A stretch of 64,000 nt of DNA from contig JALQBC010000015.1 of NCBI GenBank assembly GCA_023375675.1, positions 744,001 through 808,000 of the forward strand, given 5' to 3'. Shown in pieces: positions 1 through 10,182 of the stretch (positions within the stretch are counted from its first letter, which is position 1; each line of letters begins with the position of its first letter). Source of the DNA: Cytospora piceicola (lineage: Eukaryota > Ascomycota > Sordariomycetes > Diaporthales > Cytosporaceae). The notes under the pieces are model-generated. The model was not told the origin of the DNA and searched no databases. It saw only the letters and a program-made list of their open reading frames with translations. The translations under genes and the position numbers were made by a program.

Positions 1-1
1 A

Positions 2-796
2 ATAGGTGGTCTCCCCGCCGTTGCGGAAGCCTTCCAACAGGCCGGTGTGACTGCACTGCTCTATGATCCACGCTCCGTGGGGACTAGCGGAGGACAACCA
101 CGCAACGACATTGATCCTTTCCAACAAATTCAGGACTATTCAGATGCTGTCACATTCATGCGAACCTTGCCGAGCGTTGACTCCGATCAGATCGGGTTGT
201 GGGGACTGTCACTCTCGGCAAGCGTGGCACTCAGCGCGGCCGCGTTCGACAAACGCGCAAAGTTCGTGATAGCGGCGTGTCCTGTGACCGAATATCGCTA
301 CGACAAAGCAAAAATGGAAAGACTACTCCAACTTTCCTTTAAAGACCGCGAATCTCAAAGCAAAGGGAACCCTCCGTTCTACGTCCCTATGATTGACGAC
401 TCTGGAGCTAGCCCTGCCGGGTTCGACTTCGGATTAGACAAGGATCGAGCCGCGGAGTGGTCCAGAAGAGGAGTCGAAATGGCGCCACACCACGTGAACC
501 GCACTACTGTGCAATCTTATCACAAGATTGCGATGTGGAATCCGTGCTCAATGTGGAAACATATCGATCCGACGCCCGTCATGTTCTTGGTTCCAGAAAC
601 AGATGGAATATGCCCACCTGAGGAACAGTTATGGCAGTTCAACGAGCTGAGAGGTCCTAAAAAGTGTCACGTACAAAAGGGAAGCAGCCATTTAAACTTG
701 CTCGAAGGGGAGCACTTGAGCGAGCTCCTGGCGCTACAGACAACCTTTATACATGAAGTCGTGGGGTCGGCAGACCCCAGCACTGCTATCCTTTAA
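2..796 (+). CDS. Alpha/beta hydrolase, 5'-truncated by the window edge
   Basis: The reading frame is open from base 2, so the true start lies upstream; the GTG at 47 is internal. The 264 visible codons carry an alpha/beta-hydrolase core: DPRSVGTSGG in the oxyanion/cap region, a nucleophile elbow GLSLSAS with the serine, a probable acid in VPETDGICPP and a probable histidine in GSSHLNLLEG near the C-terminus. The layout fits the fungal group annotated as X-Pro dipeptidyl-peptidase-like or polyketide-transferase-type hydrolases, often found beside secondary-metabolite genes. The substrate cannot be told. It converges with the bANK regulator, with only 93 bp between stop codons. Family sure, role open. 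Confidence 0.85.
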   Translation: MGGLPAVAEAFQQAGVTALLYDPRSVGTSGGQPRNDIDPFQQIQDYSDAVTFMRTLPSVDSDQIGLWGLSLSASVALSAAAFDKRAKFVIAACPVTEYRYDKAKMERLLQLSFKDRESQSKGNPPFYVPMIDDSGASPAGFDFGLDKDRAAEWSRRGVEMAPHHVNRTTVQSYHKIAMWNPCSMWKHIDPTPVMFLVPETDGICPPEEQLWQFNELRGPKKCHVQKGSSHLNLLEGEHLSELLALQTTFIHEVVGSADPSTAIL

Positions 797-889
797 GGAT
801 GATGGCACAATCCGCCTCAAAGACTAAGAAATCGATACACAGTATATTGGACATCTCTATTAAAACCTTATAGTGCCTCTAGCCTTACA

Positions 890-1943
890 TTAACTGACTG
901 GAAGATTGTAATCAGCCCCCCTCTTAATTAGCTCTTCGACAATACCATCATGGCCCAGAAGTGAAGCTCGATGGAGCGGAGAGAAGCCCTCGCCGTCTCT
1001 AACGTCCATGACTATCTGGGGTGCACAAGAGAGGAGCTTCACCATTGCCAGATCGCCAGACATTGACGCCAGGTGGAGCGCGGATTGACCAGAATTGTCC
1101 TGGGCGTTGACATCGATGGCGTGACCTGCTTTCTGAGTTGTGCCTTCAGGATCGTGGAATTCTATCAGAGCCTTGGCAGTGTTGAAACAATGGTTCTCCA
1201 CAGCCAGGTGCATGGCCGTTCTCCCCTGACTATCCCTAACATTCGGGTCGGGCATCCGTTGCAATATCACACGCAAAACTCCGACGTGGTCACATTCCGC
1301 TGCGAGGTGTAAAGCTGTTTTCCCAGCGCGCTGCCGGGAGGCCGAGTCTCGGCGTCCACTGTCGAACTCGGTGCTCGTAACGGGAGACATCAGCGTCACT
1401 GGGCAATACGTGTTCTAAGACGTGGTTAGTCCGTGGCATGGTCACTGTTGTGGACTCTTTCAAGCTTCCTACATCTTTTCTCTGCATAGAGGGTATATCT
1501 TCCATTAATCCAAAATCCATAGTTCCGCTTGTCATTTGACTGTTTCCAACAAGGTTGATCTGCTCGTGCAGGCTGAAGCCAGAAGGAGGAGCTGTGTTGC
1601 CTGAATTGTCTGTGGGCTGTGCAGACCACGCCGAGGCGAGAATATTATCAATGTCCACATCTGCCTGAGTGTCCTCGGAACTTCCTGGTGTGAGACCAGT
1701 AATCTGCTCATTGCCGTTGGGCTTCGAGTCGGTGGTGCGTCCTGTGACTGCGAGAGCCACGTCACGCCATCGCTCCAAATCCTCGATGCGCTGTTTGAGC
1801 TTTTCCCCTAGAACGCCGCCGATATGGGTCAGAGCAAGATAATACACAAGAGGACCGAGAAACTGACGGTAAGTTTTCTGGGCAGCTCGATTCTGCATGC
1901 GTTTCCGCTGCTGGGCACTGGTCGTCTCTTTTTCAACCCCCAT
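890..1943 (-). CDS. bANK transcription factor (bZIP basic region plus ankyrin repeats, ToxE-type)
   Basis: Three exons on the minus strand: 1943-1868, 1807-1473 and 1414-890. The introns are 1808-1867 (60 nt) and 1415-1472 (58 nt, with a classic CTAAC branch site). Joined, they give 936 nt and 311 aa. The N-terminus has a fungal bZIP basic region (RKRMQNRAAQKTYR, continuing REKLKQRIEDLE across intron 1) without a clear leucine-zipper heptad. After an acidic Ser/Thr/Gly-rich linker come about four ankyrin repeats (GKTALHLAAE, GRTAMHLAVE, GQSALHLASM, GFSPLHRASL). This architecture is the bANK family, whose known members (ToxE of Cochliobolus, Apf2 of Fusarium) are pathway-specific activators of secondary-metabolite clusters. 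Intron 1 has no stop, so a read-through isoform would insert 20 residues into the DNA-binding region. Confidence 0.87.
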
Positions 1944-2920
1944 CTCAGTGTAGAGCGCCGCTCTGCTTTTCGGGATGCGAATGACACAAATTGGTGTTCT
2001 GTCTTAAGAGATGAGACCGCGAATCTGCGGCATTTCGGTATAGAGTCTCCGGACCGCGCTTTTCCACTTACACGATCTCTTCATGAAATCGAACAACAAG
2101 AGCTCTAGGCCCTCGGGACGACGGAGCTCCGGGGATCGTCATGCCAATCGCACTTCAATTCATTTTTCTCGCTGCGGTCATCCATGTGCGACAGCGAATC
2201 ATACCGATATTTGGGTGTCGCCCGGGGGTGTGTTGCAACGTAGTACATATGCAGGCCCTTTTGGGGGCCAAGGGGGCCCTCATGAAATCCCTACCTGTGA
2301 AGCGATCGCCATGCAATTAAGACCGAGTTATCCGACCCACGTAACCAGAACGTCGTCGCATTGTGCTTACGGTCTCAGGTGCCAAGTGATCAACACAGAA
2401 CAAAATCCGTATGATCGATTGGCTAGCCAAGCCATCTTGCTCTGATGAGTGTCGGGCGGCTAGCCAGGCCTCCGGACTGTTGGTTCAAGGATGTTGGACA
2501 TCTGGACGCTGTGAAGGGTGATCAGATCATACATACCAGGGTCGTTCAGGCATTTTCTTGGCCGACCGAAACCTAACATTATTAAAAGCCCCCAACGACA
2601 ATTATATCGCCTTTTGTGGGTCGGCCTGCTTCAATCAGTACTCGTCATGCGGGCTGACTGGCTGCGCACCACAGCGGCGCAATGTGTGGTTGCACGATGT
2701 CGCAGTGTAGGTCCTGAAATACGAGGTTTTAATTGAAGTTCTACAGCGGCTGCCTGACATGACAGAATGATCCTTCAACGGCAAATCTCCCGCCTTATCA
2801 AGGTGTGGCGTCCCTTAGGGTACTGTGCTTACTTTCCTCCCACCCATCTCTGGCCGCGTCATATCTAGACAGTCAGCTTCGTCCAGAATCGAGTGACTAC
2901 GATCGTTGACAGCGACAATA
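1944..2920. other. Intergenic, shared 5' region of two divergent genes
   Basis: About 980 bp between the divergent bANK regulator and the 7TM gene. Short open frames at 2083-2445 and 2518-2736 show no recognisable domain or coding character. Nothing else is supported; it probably holds both promoters. Confidence 0.5.
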
Positions 2921-4362
2921 ATGGCTCACTCTTTTGGCGAAAACCCGCAGGGCCTAACCTACTTCGCAGTAGGTTGTGTGTTCCAAGGTATCGCAATACT
3001 AGCCATCGCTGTGAGGCTCTGGAGTAGACGGATTATGCGCCTATCTTTGCAGCTGAACGACTACGCCATTCTAGTCGCATTGGTGCGTCACTTTTGGATC
3101 GATTCTTCACCCGGCGACTAACACGGTCACAACAGGTGCTGTCGGCAGCCAACCTAGGCGTGCTAGGCGGATGTAAGTTGCCTTGAACGGGGTAGGAATC
3201 GAGCCAACTGATGAGTCTCTAGCTGTTGCTGTCGGTATGGGCATGCACATCGCGGACCTCAGCGCAGATGACATTGTTGCATTTTCCAAGGTAAGTTTGC
3301 AAGGCCCCTTGGAAAATATTCTGATACTCACCTAGTCCTATCTCTCAGATGCAGGTAGCAATTTCGGCCATATGGGCTTGGGCTCTTTACGCCATCAAGG
3401 TCTCCATCCTCGACATGTACATCAAGATCTTCCGAGTCCCTTGGTTTATCAGGTTCTCATATGTATTTCTTGGTGTTCAAACTGCCTGGGGCCTCGCGAA
3501 CTTTCTAGCCATCATGTTGCTATGTAGACCACTGGCATACCAATGGGACAAGACCATCCCAGGGGGTCAATGTGGCAATTTTGAGGCGAGCTATTATGGT
3601 GCACATATCATAATTCTCGTGCTCGACATTGTGCTGGTAATGTATGAGATGATTCTCGACCTCTTCCATGGGTTGTCCTTGACACGAAACGACGGATGCT
3701 GACAGAACATAGGTTTTTCACGAATCCCTGAGTTCTTACCAGTGACTTCTCCCTAGGGGCTAATTATTTATAGACACTCATGCCGATCCCGGTGTTGTGG
3801 GGTTTAAAGATGGCCTTGAGGAAGAAGATTGGGGTCGCGTTAATGTTTGCAATCGGACTGACGTAAGTCGGGCCCCTTTTCATCAAATATTGAAATCTGC
3901 AGTACTAATTAATGCCTTTGGGCCTTCAGCATCAATATATTCAATGTCATCCGCATAGCGTGGCGTGAGAAGGTCTCCAGCACTGATATTACGTACGATT
4001 ATGCTTTGCTGTTCTTCTTCAGTGTTCTTGAAGCCCAGCTCGGTATATTGCTAGCCTGTGTCCCGTCGATGCAGCCTGTCCTCCGAGAACTGGCTGTCGG
4101 CAGTCGAATTACGACTGCCGCCCGCACCATCTTCTCTGACAGGCAGTCTTCACGCGGAGCCTCCAAGGATCCACATTCAGCGAATATCTCCAAGGACAGC
4201 GGTCATAGGCTACAGAGACTGCATTCCTTCGACGCAGACACAGCCGGGCTGGTACAGGCGAGTGAAGGTCGGGGGTATAGGAATGAGATGAGCACTGAGG
4301 GGAGCACCAATCCTGCGGGTGCCATCCGTGTTACATCTACTTGGGACGTCAATAACAGTTGA
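2921..4362 (+). CDS. SAT4/rhodopsin-like seven-helix integral membrane protein (PTH11-related)
   Basis: Six exons: 2921-3082, 3136-3172, 3223-3290, 3349-3636, 3774-3862 and 3930-4362, totalling 1,077 nt and 358 aa. Intron branch sites are visible (CTAAC, TACTAAT). The translation starts MAHSFGENPQ, followed by hydrophobic helices with the family landmarks AVRLWSRR, LNDYAIL, AIWAWALYAIKVSILDMY, CRPLAYQWD, GQCGN and MPIPVLWGLKMALRKKIG, then a 110-residue polar tail. These mark the fungal SAT4/rhodopsin-domain family of plasma-membrane proteins related to PTH11 receptors; no CFEM domain precedes it. Ligand unknown. Such proteins are common in or beside secondary-metabolite loci, and its neighbours are a cluster-type regulator and redox enzymes. 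Intron 4 (137 nt) is long and least certain. Confidence 0.85.
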
Positions 4363-4763
4363 GATAGGGTTGTCGTGGTGAAAGCATCCGCAGCAGACTA
4401 TTGTTTTGTTTTGATATCAGCATTCATTGACTCTTCCACACTTTCTCCAAGGATGCGATAAGAGGTCAAGAAACCCATTAGATCCTATCGTTGCTCAGTC
4501 TGGTATCCAGGGCAGAACTGAATCGCCAGATGCGTAGTATTAGCGGCTTCATCTAAGCACATATATCGCAGTATTGATGAAGCAGGTAACACACTCTGTG
4601 TGTGCATGAAGATTCTTCCCAAGTATCCTGCTCGAGGAAGGTAGACAGCCAATCTAACAGGTCATGTACGCTATTCATAGAGACGAAAGACACGGTAAAC
4701 AGATGGAGAAAGCACTTGAGGGAAATGATAGAAATTCTGAACTATCACAAAACGAAGAATAGG
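4363..4763. other. Intergenic, convergent genes
   Basis: 400 bp between the 3' ends of the 7TM gene and the short-chain dehydrogenase. No coding or structural signal seen; it presumably holds both 3' UTRs. Confidence 0.5.
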
Positions 4764-5805
4764 TTAAGAATGCCCTGTCCCTGCCTTTTCACACCACTCC
4801 CAGAATTTTACAGCCCCGCCGTTGGAAACAGCCTCCAATATGTCCGCCCGTGCCAGCGGCCGGATTCTTCCCCATGGCCAGATGTAAGCACCGTTTGAGC
4901 TTTCGTTGACTTTAGGTGACAAGCCTGCAAATAACATAGTATACGCGCCGTATCTTGTTTCGTAGAGAACGAATCTTTTCAAGAAGAACATAAGCAAAGC
5001 GGATTCATTGTCGTACATCCCGGTGTATAGGTTCCCGGGGTTTTGACAAACGTTGATGACACCACTAGCACCCCATCTCCTTGCCGCCTCAGTAGCCAGA
5101 AACCAATTTCCAGCCTTGGAGGCCGCATAGTCATCCCGGGTCACGGTCAGGTTAGCAGGATTTTCGATGCGAGCAAAGTCGACACCACCCTTTGGTGCTG
5201 TCATGTCGATATGCAATGAACCCGTCCAGATGACACGGACGCTGTCCTTTGGCGCAGACTTTGCTGCCGCCTGAAGCAATGGGAGCAATTCCTGGGTGAA
5301 GAGCAGAGGAGCAACACAGTTGGCACCTATGTGGACTTCCAAGCCCTGCTTCGTCAGGTTTTGACCAGGCAGGTTGGTGCCTGCATTATTCCATAGAATA
5401 TCTAGCCGGGTCTCTTGGGAAGCAAATGATGCTGCGGCTGTCTTCACTGACCCAAGATCCGCGAGGTCTAATTGTAAACCCTTGAGCTGTGCTGGAGTGG
5501 CCGGCGATAATGATGAGGTTATTTCTGCAATGGCATTTCGGGTCTTATCCAGTGAGCGTCCAGCAAGATAGATTGTAGCACCCGTGGGATACAAGAGCTT
5601 CACCAGTGCAAGGCCGATGCCTAATAAGCATCATATAGTCAGCCAAGGATGCTTGATGACGTGTTTTGGGACGCAGAATGTAATTACCTGCGTTGGCACC
5701 AGTGACAATGAAGACCTTTCCAACCCCGCTGCCTGGAACGACATCTTTCTCGGTGAACGAAGGCGCAGGTGGAAAGAACTGTTGCCAGAGTGAGGAGAAA
5801 GACAT
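4764..5805 (-). CDS. Short-chain dehydrogenase/reductase (retinol-dehydrogenase-like)
   Basis: Two exons, 5805-5688 and 5620-4764, with a 67-nt intron (5621-5687) inside the dinucleotide-binding motif. Total 975 nt, 324 aa. The joined motif reads VTGANAGIGLALV, a TGxxxGIG nucleotide site; then LDLADL, the NNAG structural motif and a catalytic YAASK (YxxxK) with Ser in WTGSLH. The start MSFSSLWQQFFPP is typical of the fungal group annotated as retinol dehydrogenase 12-like or NAD(P)-binding proteins. It would reduce or oxidise a hydroxyl or carbonyl; substrate not inferable. It converges with the 7TM gene and has an 860-bp 5' region facing the FAD oxidase. Confidence 0.87.
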
Positions 5806-6664
5806 GATGTGTTGCGGGTACGTGACGAAGCTGGGCACAGGCAAGGGATAGGTGAACTTGGGAAAGCTTCCCACCGAGCTGCACTCAACAAGTCTTCAGT
5901 GGAGTATGCCTCAAGACTTGCGCCGGTTCTTAACCCCACCTACTGGTCAAGTGCTACAGTAATAAGAAGGAGTGCTGTAGTAATGATCGTGCCAGTGGTA
6001 GGTAGTTGGTAGGTTACTGGCTACCTGGTTGCTGCGGGGTCCGCTGAGCCACGAGGTGTTTTAAGTGGAACGACGGCTTACATAATCCCAATCAGGCATT
6101 CTAAGGTACAGCAGCGTTGATACGAGCCATTCCCTTGGTATACATTCATTAGCCCTGCCCCAATGGTATATTTAACGTTGCCGTTATGCATCTTTTGCAG
6201 GCATGCGTTGCTCTAGAGTAAGGTGCACTGCTCACTACGTAATATCAGGTACTTTGGGTAACATTAATTACACCTTAATAAAAGACTTACCTCAGCTAAT
6301 AAGGCGAGTTCTATGCAACTGATGTTATCTCCAATCAGTCTCACCTCAGCTATAGGTATACTCATTACCTCAGCTGGCTATTATCTGAGCTGCTGACTAC
6401 TTAAATGCTACCTTAGCTGCCGATCACCGCATGCCAGTGATGCCATATTGACGTGAGCCTCGTATATACTTGGACGGTGGCGATCTGGTAATAGAGCATT
6501 TGGTAAGGACGGAGCACTGGCATAGGTTCAAGCATAGTCTGGGCAAATTGTTGCCGCATGCATCTATATAGAGAACTGCATATGGGAAGCTGCATTTAAT
6601 CTACCCAAGTACCATATGCTACGGACTCACATCGAAAGAGCTTCAAATTAACCATTAGTCGCAT
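5806..6664. other. Divergent intergenic region between SDR and FAD oxidase
   Basis: 860 bp, AT-rich in places. No gene. It contains the ACCTCAGCT repeat cluster described separately, on the side of the FAD oxidase. Confidence 0.5.
6287..6421 (+). promoter_or_regulatory. Cluster of ACCTCAGCT repeats upstream of the FAD oxidase
   Basis: Near-identical short sites recur within 135 bp: TTACCTCAGCTAA (about 6287), TCACCTCAGCTAT (6341), TTACCTCAGCTGG (6365) and a degenerate TACCTTAGCTGC (about 6409), plus an inverted-looking TCTGAGCTGC at about 6383. They lie 245-380 bp before the oxidase ATG, where fungal activator sites are usual. The binding factor is unknown. Confidence 0.45.
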
Positions 6665-8449
6665 ATGAGGGTTATGTTACTATCTACACTATTGTTATCA
6701 TTCCTGCTTGCTCGTGCAGCTCGTGCAGGCTCTCGACAATGCCGATGCATTCCAGGTGACTCGTGTTGGCCATCGGTTTCAGATTGGCTCGCACTCAATG
6801 ATACAGTGCAGGGGCGGCTCATTTCTACAATTCCTCTGGCTTCGCCTTGCCATACCTCCAGCTATAATGAGACTACCTGTGGGATTTTGAAACAGGAGTG
6901 GCCTTATGCCGATGTGCAGTAAGTTAGATTGACAAGTACGACCTCATCATATAGTTGACAAGAGTACAGTATCTCGTCTCCTTCATCATATGTCGCTCCG
7001 CTTCCTCAAAACCAGAGCTGTGACCCCTTTACACCTAGGGAGACAGAGTGCCAACTTGGTAATTACCCTGCCTACGTTGTGAACGCATCGACCGCAGACG
7101 ATGCAATCGCAGCTGTCCAGTTCGCACAGCAACACAATATTCGCCTGGTAATCAAAAGCACTGGCCATGACCTACTAGGCAGAAGTAGCGGATCAGGGTC
7201 GCTCTCTATTTGGATGCATTCATTCAAAACTATAACTATTTTTGAAAACTTCACTGCTCGATATGAGCAAGCCGAGTATTATCATGGGCCTGCCGTCAGA
7301 ATTGGGACCGGTCTTGTTGCCTACGAGGTGTTCGAGGAAACCAAGAAAAAGGGGCTTCGGGTTCTAGGAGGCACATGTCCTTCTGTCAGCATTGGTGGAG
7401 GCTATACTTCTGGCGGCGGGCATTCACTCCTCAGCACCAAGTATGGTCTCAGCGCCGATAACGTCCTTGAGTGGGATGTGGTTACTGCATCTGGACAACG
7501 AGTGACAGCAACCCCGTCACAGAATACTGATCTATACTGGGCACTTAGTGGAGGCGGGACAGGTGTATTTGGTGTCGTTATTAGCGTCGTCGTCAAGGCG
7601 TTTCCTGACGGCATGATGTCTTCCGCGACTGTTACGTTCAATGCCACGTCCAGCCCAAGCATTGATTCGTTTTGGTCTGGGGTAGAAGCGCTCCACAAGT
7701 CGATCCCTACCTGGCTGAAGGAGAATGCAACAGCCGCATACGTGGTTTCGGACGGGACGCTCTCCCTACAGCCCTTAAGTCTTCCGGATCGATCATCCGA
7801 TGATGTTCGGGCTCTGATCAACCCCTTCCTTGCAAATCTCACTGCCCTCGGGATTCCCTATACCCTGAACATCACCTCGTTTGAGTCTTTCTTAGACCTT
7901 TACTCGGCATTCTATCCCCCGCTGCCCTACCAACTGCCGCCGTCCTCTGTGGTCCAAGCCTCACGGCTGATCCCACGCAGCGTCTTCAACTCCCCCGATG
8001 AGACAGCTTCCCTGATCGAGACGCAGCGTCAAATTTCGTCTATGCAGAATAGCTCATTATGGATCGTCGGAACTGCATTGTCAACTCCGACACCATCGTC
8101 TGCCGCTCCCCCCAACGCTGTACTCCCAGCCTGGCGCAATGCATTACTGCATCAAATGATTGTTGCGCAATGGTACTGGAATGGAACAAGGGAATCGAAC
8201 CTGTTCAAGCAGGAAACCTTGGTCGGGGATGTACTTCCGCTTCTTACTGCTGTAGCACCAGAGTCCGGCACCTATATGAGCGAGGGCAACCCGGGTCAGG
8301 AGGACTGGAAGGAAGCATTTTATGGATCGAATTATAAGAGTCTGATGCAGGTGAAAGACAAGTGGGATCCAGACGGTCGGTTTTATGCCCATGCTGGAGT
8401 GGGCAGTGACGAGTGGCTGGTAGATGAAAAGGGAAGACTTTGTAAATAA
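6665..8449 (+). CDS. Secreted FAD-linked oxidase, berberine-bridge/VAO family
   Basis: Two exons, 6665-6918 and 6970-8449 (51-nt intron), 577 aa. The N-terminus is a signal peptide (MRVMLLSTLLLSFLLARAARA). The FAD_binding_4 domain spans about residues 120-300, with KSTGHDLLGR supplying the histidine and GGTCPSVSIGGGYTSGGGHS supplying the cysteine that bind FAD twice in bicovalent members. The C-terminal BBE motif NPGQEDW...FYGSNYKSL is intact. Several N-glycosylation sequons (NAS, NFT, NAT, NIT) fit secretion. Length and layout fit fungal isoamyl-alcohol-oxidase-like or secondary-metabolism oxidases. It would use O2 and give H2O2. Substrate unknown; all recognised catalytic features are present. 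Confidence 0.9.
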
Positions 8450-8506
8450 ACAATTATGATTACTATAATAAAGCCTCGCTTTAAAGCTAAAGGGCTGCTA
8501 GATTCT

Positions 8507-8581
8507 ATGCCTTCCGTTAGGAAGGTTAATGTTTGTTTTACAAGGCGGGCGAGCATACAGAAATTATTGCCCTTAAGATTG
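8507..8581 (+). repeat. 75-bp palindrome-headed repeat, copy A
   Basis: Begins ATGCCTTCCGTTAGGAAGG, whose core CCTTCCGTTAGGAAGG (8510-8525) is a 6-bp-stem palindrome, and runs to AGATTG. A near copy lies at 42849-42925 in the same orientation; the flanks of the two are unrelated. Here it abuts the broken 5' end of the GH7 pseudogene, so it looks like part of a mobile element that replaced the gene's start. Confidence 0.75.
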
Positions 8582-9605
8582 AGGGCTTCAAACGGCACAT
8601 ATCTTGGCGTCGGCCCGAGAGCGTATTTGGTAGATGTCGAGGGAAAAGAAATCAAGGATTTTTCAAGATGCTCAATATGAAGACCACATTCGATGTTCAC
8701 GTGTCAAGGCTCGTATCTGGCATGAATGGAGCATTGTACTTGGTCGAATCGGAAGCCAGTGGCGGGCAGGACGGCAAGTTCAACCCTGCCGGTGCGGTTG
8801 ATGACACTGGCTACTGCGATGCTCGTTTTTCCGAGCTGGTTTGGATCAACGGCGTGGTATGTCGACGCTCAGTCTCTGTTCTGACTCGACCAAATTAACA
8901 CTCCTTGAAGTAATATGCCGTATGGACCCTGGCCATCTGTTTCATCTTTCCAGGCCAACACAACTTTCACACATGGCGCCTGCTGCAATGAAGTGGACCT
9001 CCTCGAAAACAACTCCCTTTTCCAGGATATGAATTCCCTCGCCTGCAACATATCTGGCGTATATCTCTCCACCTTGATTGATGAGTGTGGCCAAGATACA
9101 GGAGTCTGTGATGAGGGGGATGCGGCTGGAACCATTACGTATATAACGAACGTGACAGACTTCTACAGTCCGGCTTGGAAGTATACCATCGATATGCAGC
9201 AAAAGTTCATAGTCATCACGCAGTTCATCACTGACGATGGGACGTCTTCGGGTGACTTGATTGAAATACGACGGCTGTATGTCCAGAGTGGTAGAGTGAT
9301 CCGCAATGACGCTATCACGGTGGATGGCATCACGACAAACGTGATGGATTATGAATATTGCAACGTGACAGTGTCCTAGTGCCTGGTTTCAGCAGAGAGG
9401 CGGCCTTCCTGATATGGGGCACCTGGGGAGGTGCTCGAACGAGGACTGGTGCTGGTGCTTAGTATCTGGGATGGCACTGGCGGGTTCATGAACTGACTTG
9501 ATAGTGGCGATGCGGGGCCGTGCGATGCGACAGATTCAACGCTGATTTTAGAGCAGCATCCGGATACGAGGGTAGTCTACTCGAAGATCAGATATGGGGC
9601 ACCAG
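8582..9605 (+). pseudogene. GH7 cellobiohydrolase/endoglucanase pseudogene, 5'-truncated
   Basis: GH7 homology runs in pieces across three frames: RAYLVDVEGKEIKDF, a frameshift at a T run (about 8657-8661), KMLNMKTTFDVHVSRL, SGMNGALYLVESEASGGQ, DDTGYCDAR, then a failed intron at about 8856-8910. Next comes the active-site segment CCNEVDLLENNS, keeping the E-x-D-x-x-E spacing of GH7 catalysis, then VITQFITDDGTSSGDLIEIR, a stop at 9377-9379, a frame change into LVLVLSIWDG and a TGA where the family has Trp (MN-stop-LDSG). The signal peptide and first ~70 residues are missing, replaced by the 75-bp repeat. This is a dead copy. The Trp-to-stop change is a G-to-A transition, which RIP or ordinary decay could produce. 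Confidence 0.83.
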
Positions 9606-10182
9606 ATGGGCTTCGACCTTTCTGAGGTTTCAATGTTGGATATATTGGCAATACCTCACCGCTCGGAAAGAACTCCTGGGACAGAGCACTTGGTCTCAGG
9701 CCGTCCATCGGTTCTGACGCATGCGGAATGAGGGTGGGGCAACCGGCTTGGAAGAGTGACAGTTCATGGATCATCAGATCGGTACTTACCTAGGTAATCA
9801 AAGTATGGAAACATATCTTTGGTATACCTACTTACCTAGGTGTGTAAGGGGTCATTAACGACACCTGGCTGCCAGCCGACATACAGCTGCCAGCCGACGC
9901 CCGGCGGGAACCGGATCGGCAGGCAACTTGACATCACATGGCAGCTGACCGTGTCTCTAACACTGTATGTACAACAGCAGTACACATCCGTCTTTCGATA
10001 CCTAGACTACCGCCATTGACTCCCACGTATAGTCTTCCTTTCTTTCGGCGGCAGAATCGAAGATGTGACCGCAGCTGAAGTGTGGTAGCGTCTAGATCGC
10101 AAGTCCTTTGCTACATAATTACCTGGTACCTCCCATAAATCTGCCCAGAGTAGGAGAAGGGTCGATAACACCATCGCCCACA
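9606..10182. other. Intergenic region before ATG17
   Basis: No gene. Contains the perfect palindrome TTACCTAGGTAA (9786-9797) and another ACCTAGGT (9834-9841), members of a motif family recurring in this window, and a short direct repeat of GCTGCCAGCCGAC at about 9870-9898. Confidence 0.5.

Noticed and set aside
2083..2445. 120-codon ORF upstream of the bANK gene
   Set aside because: No domain, poor codon pattern and odd composition; likely chance in a promoter region.
4764..5603. SDR taken as a one-exon gene starting at MKLLYPTG
   Set aside because: This would lack the nucleotide-binding motif. Splicing to 5688-5805 restores TGANAGIG in frame.
10108..10182. Upstream in-frame start for ATG17
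   Set aside because: The extra 25 residues are not family-like and the ATG at 10183 has a better context.
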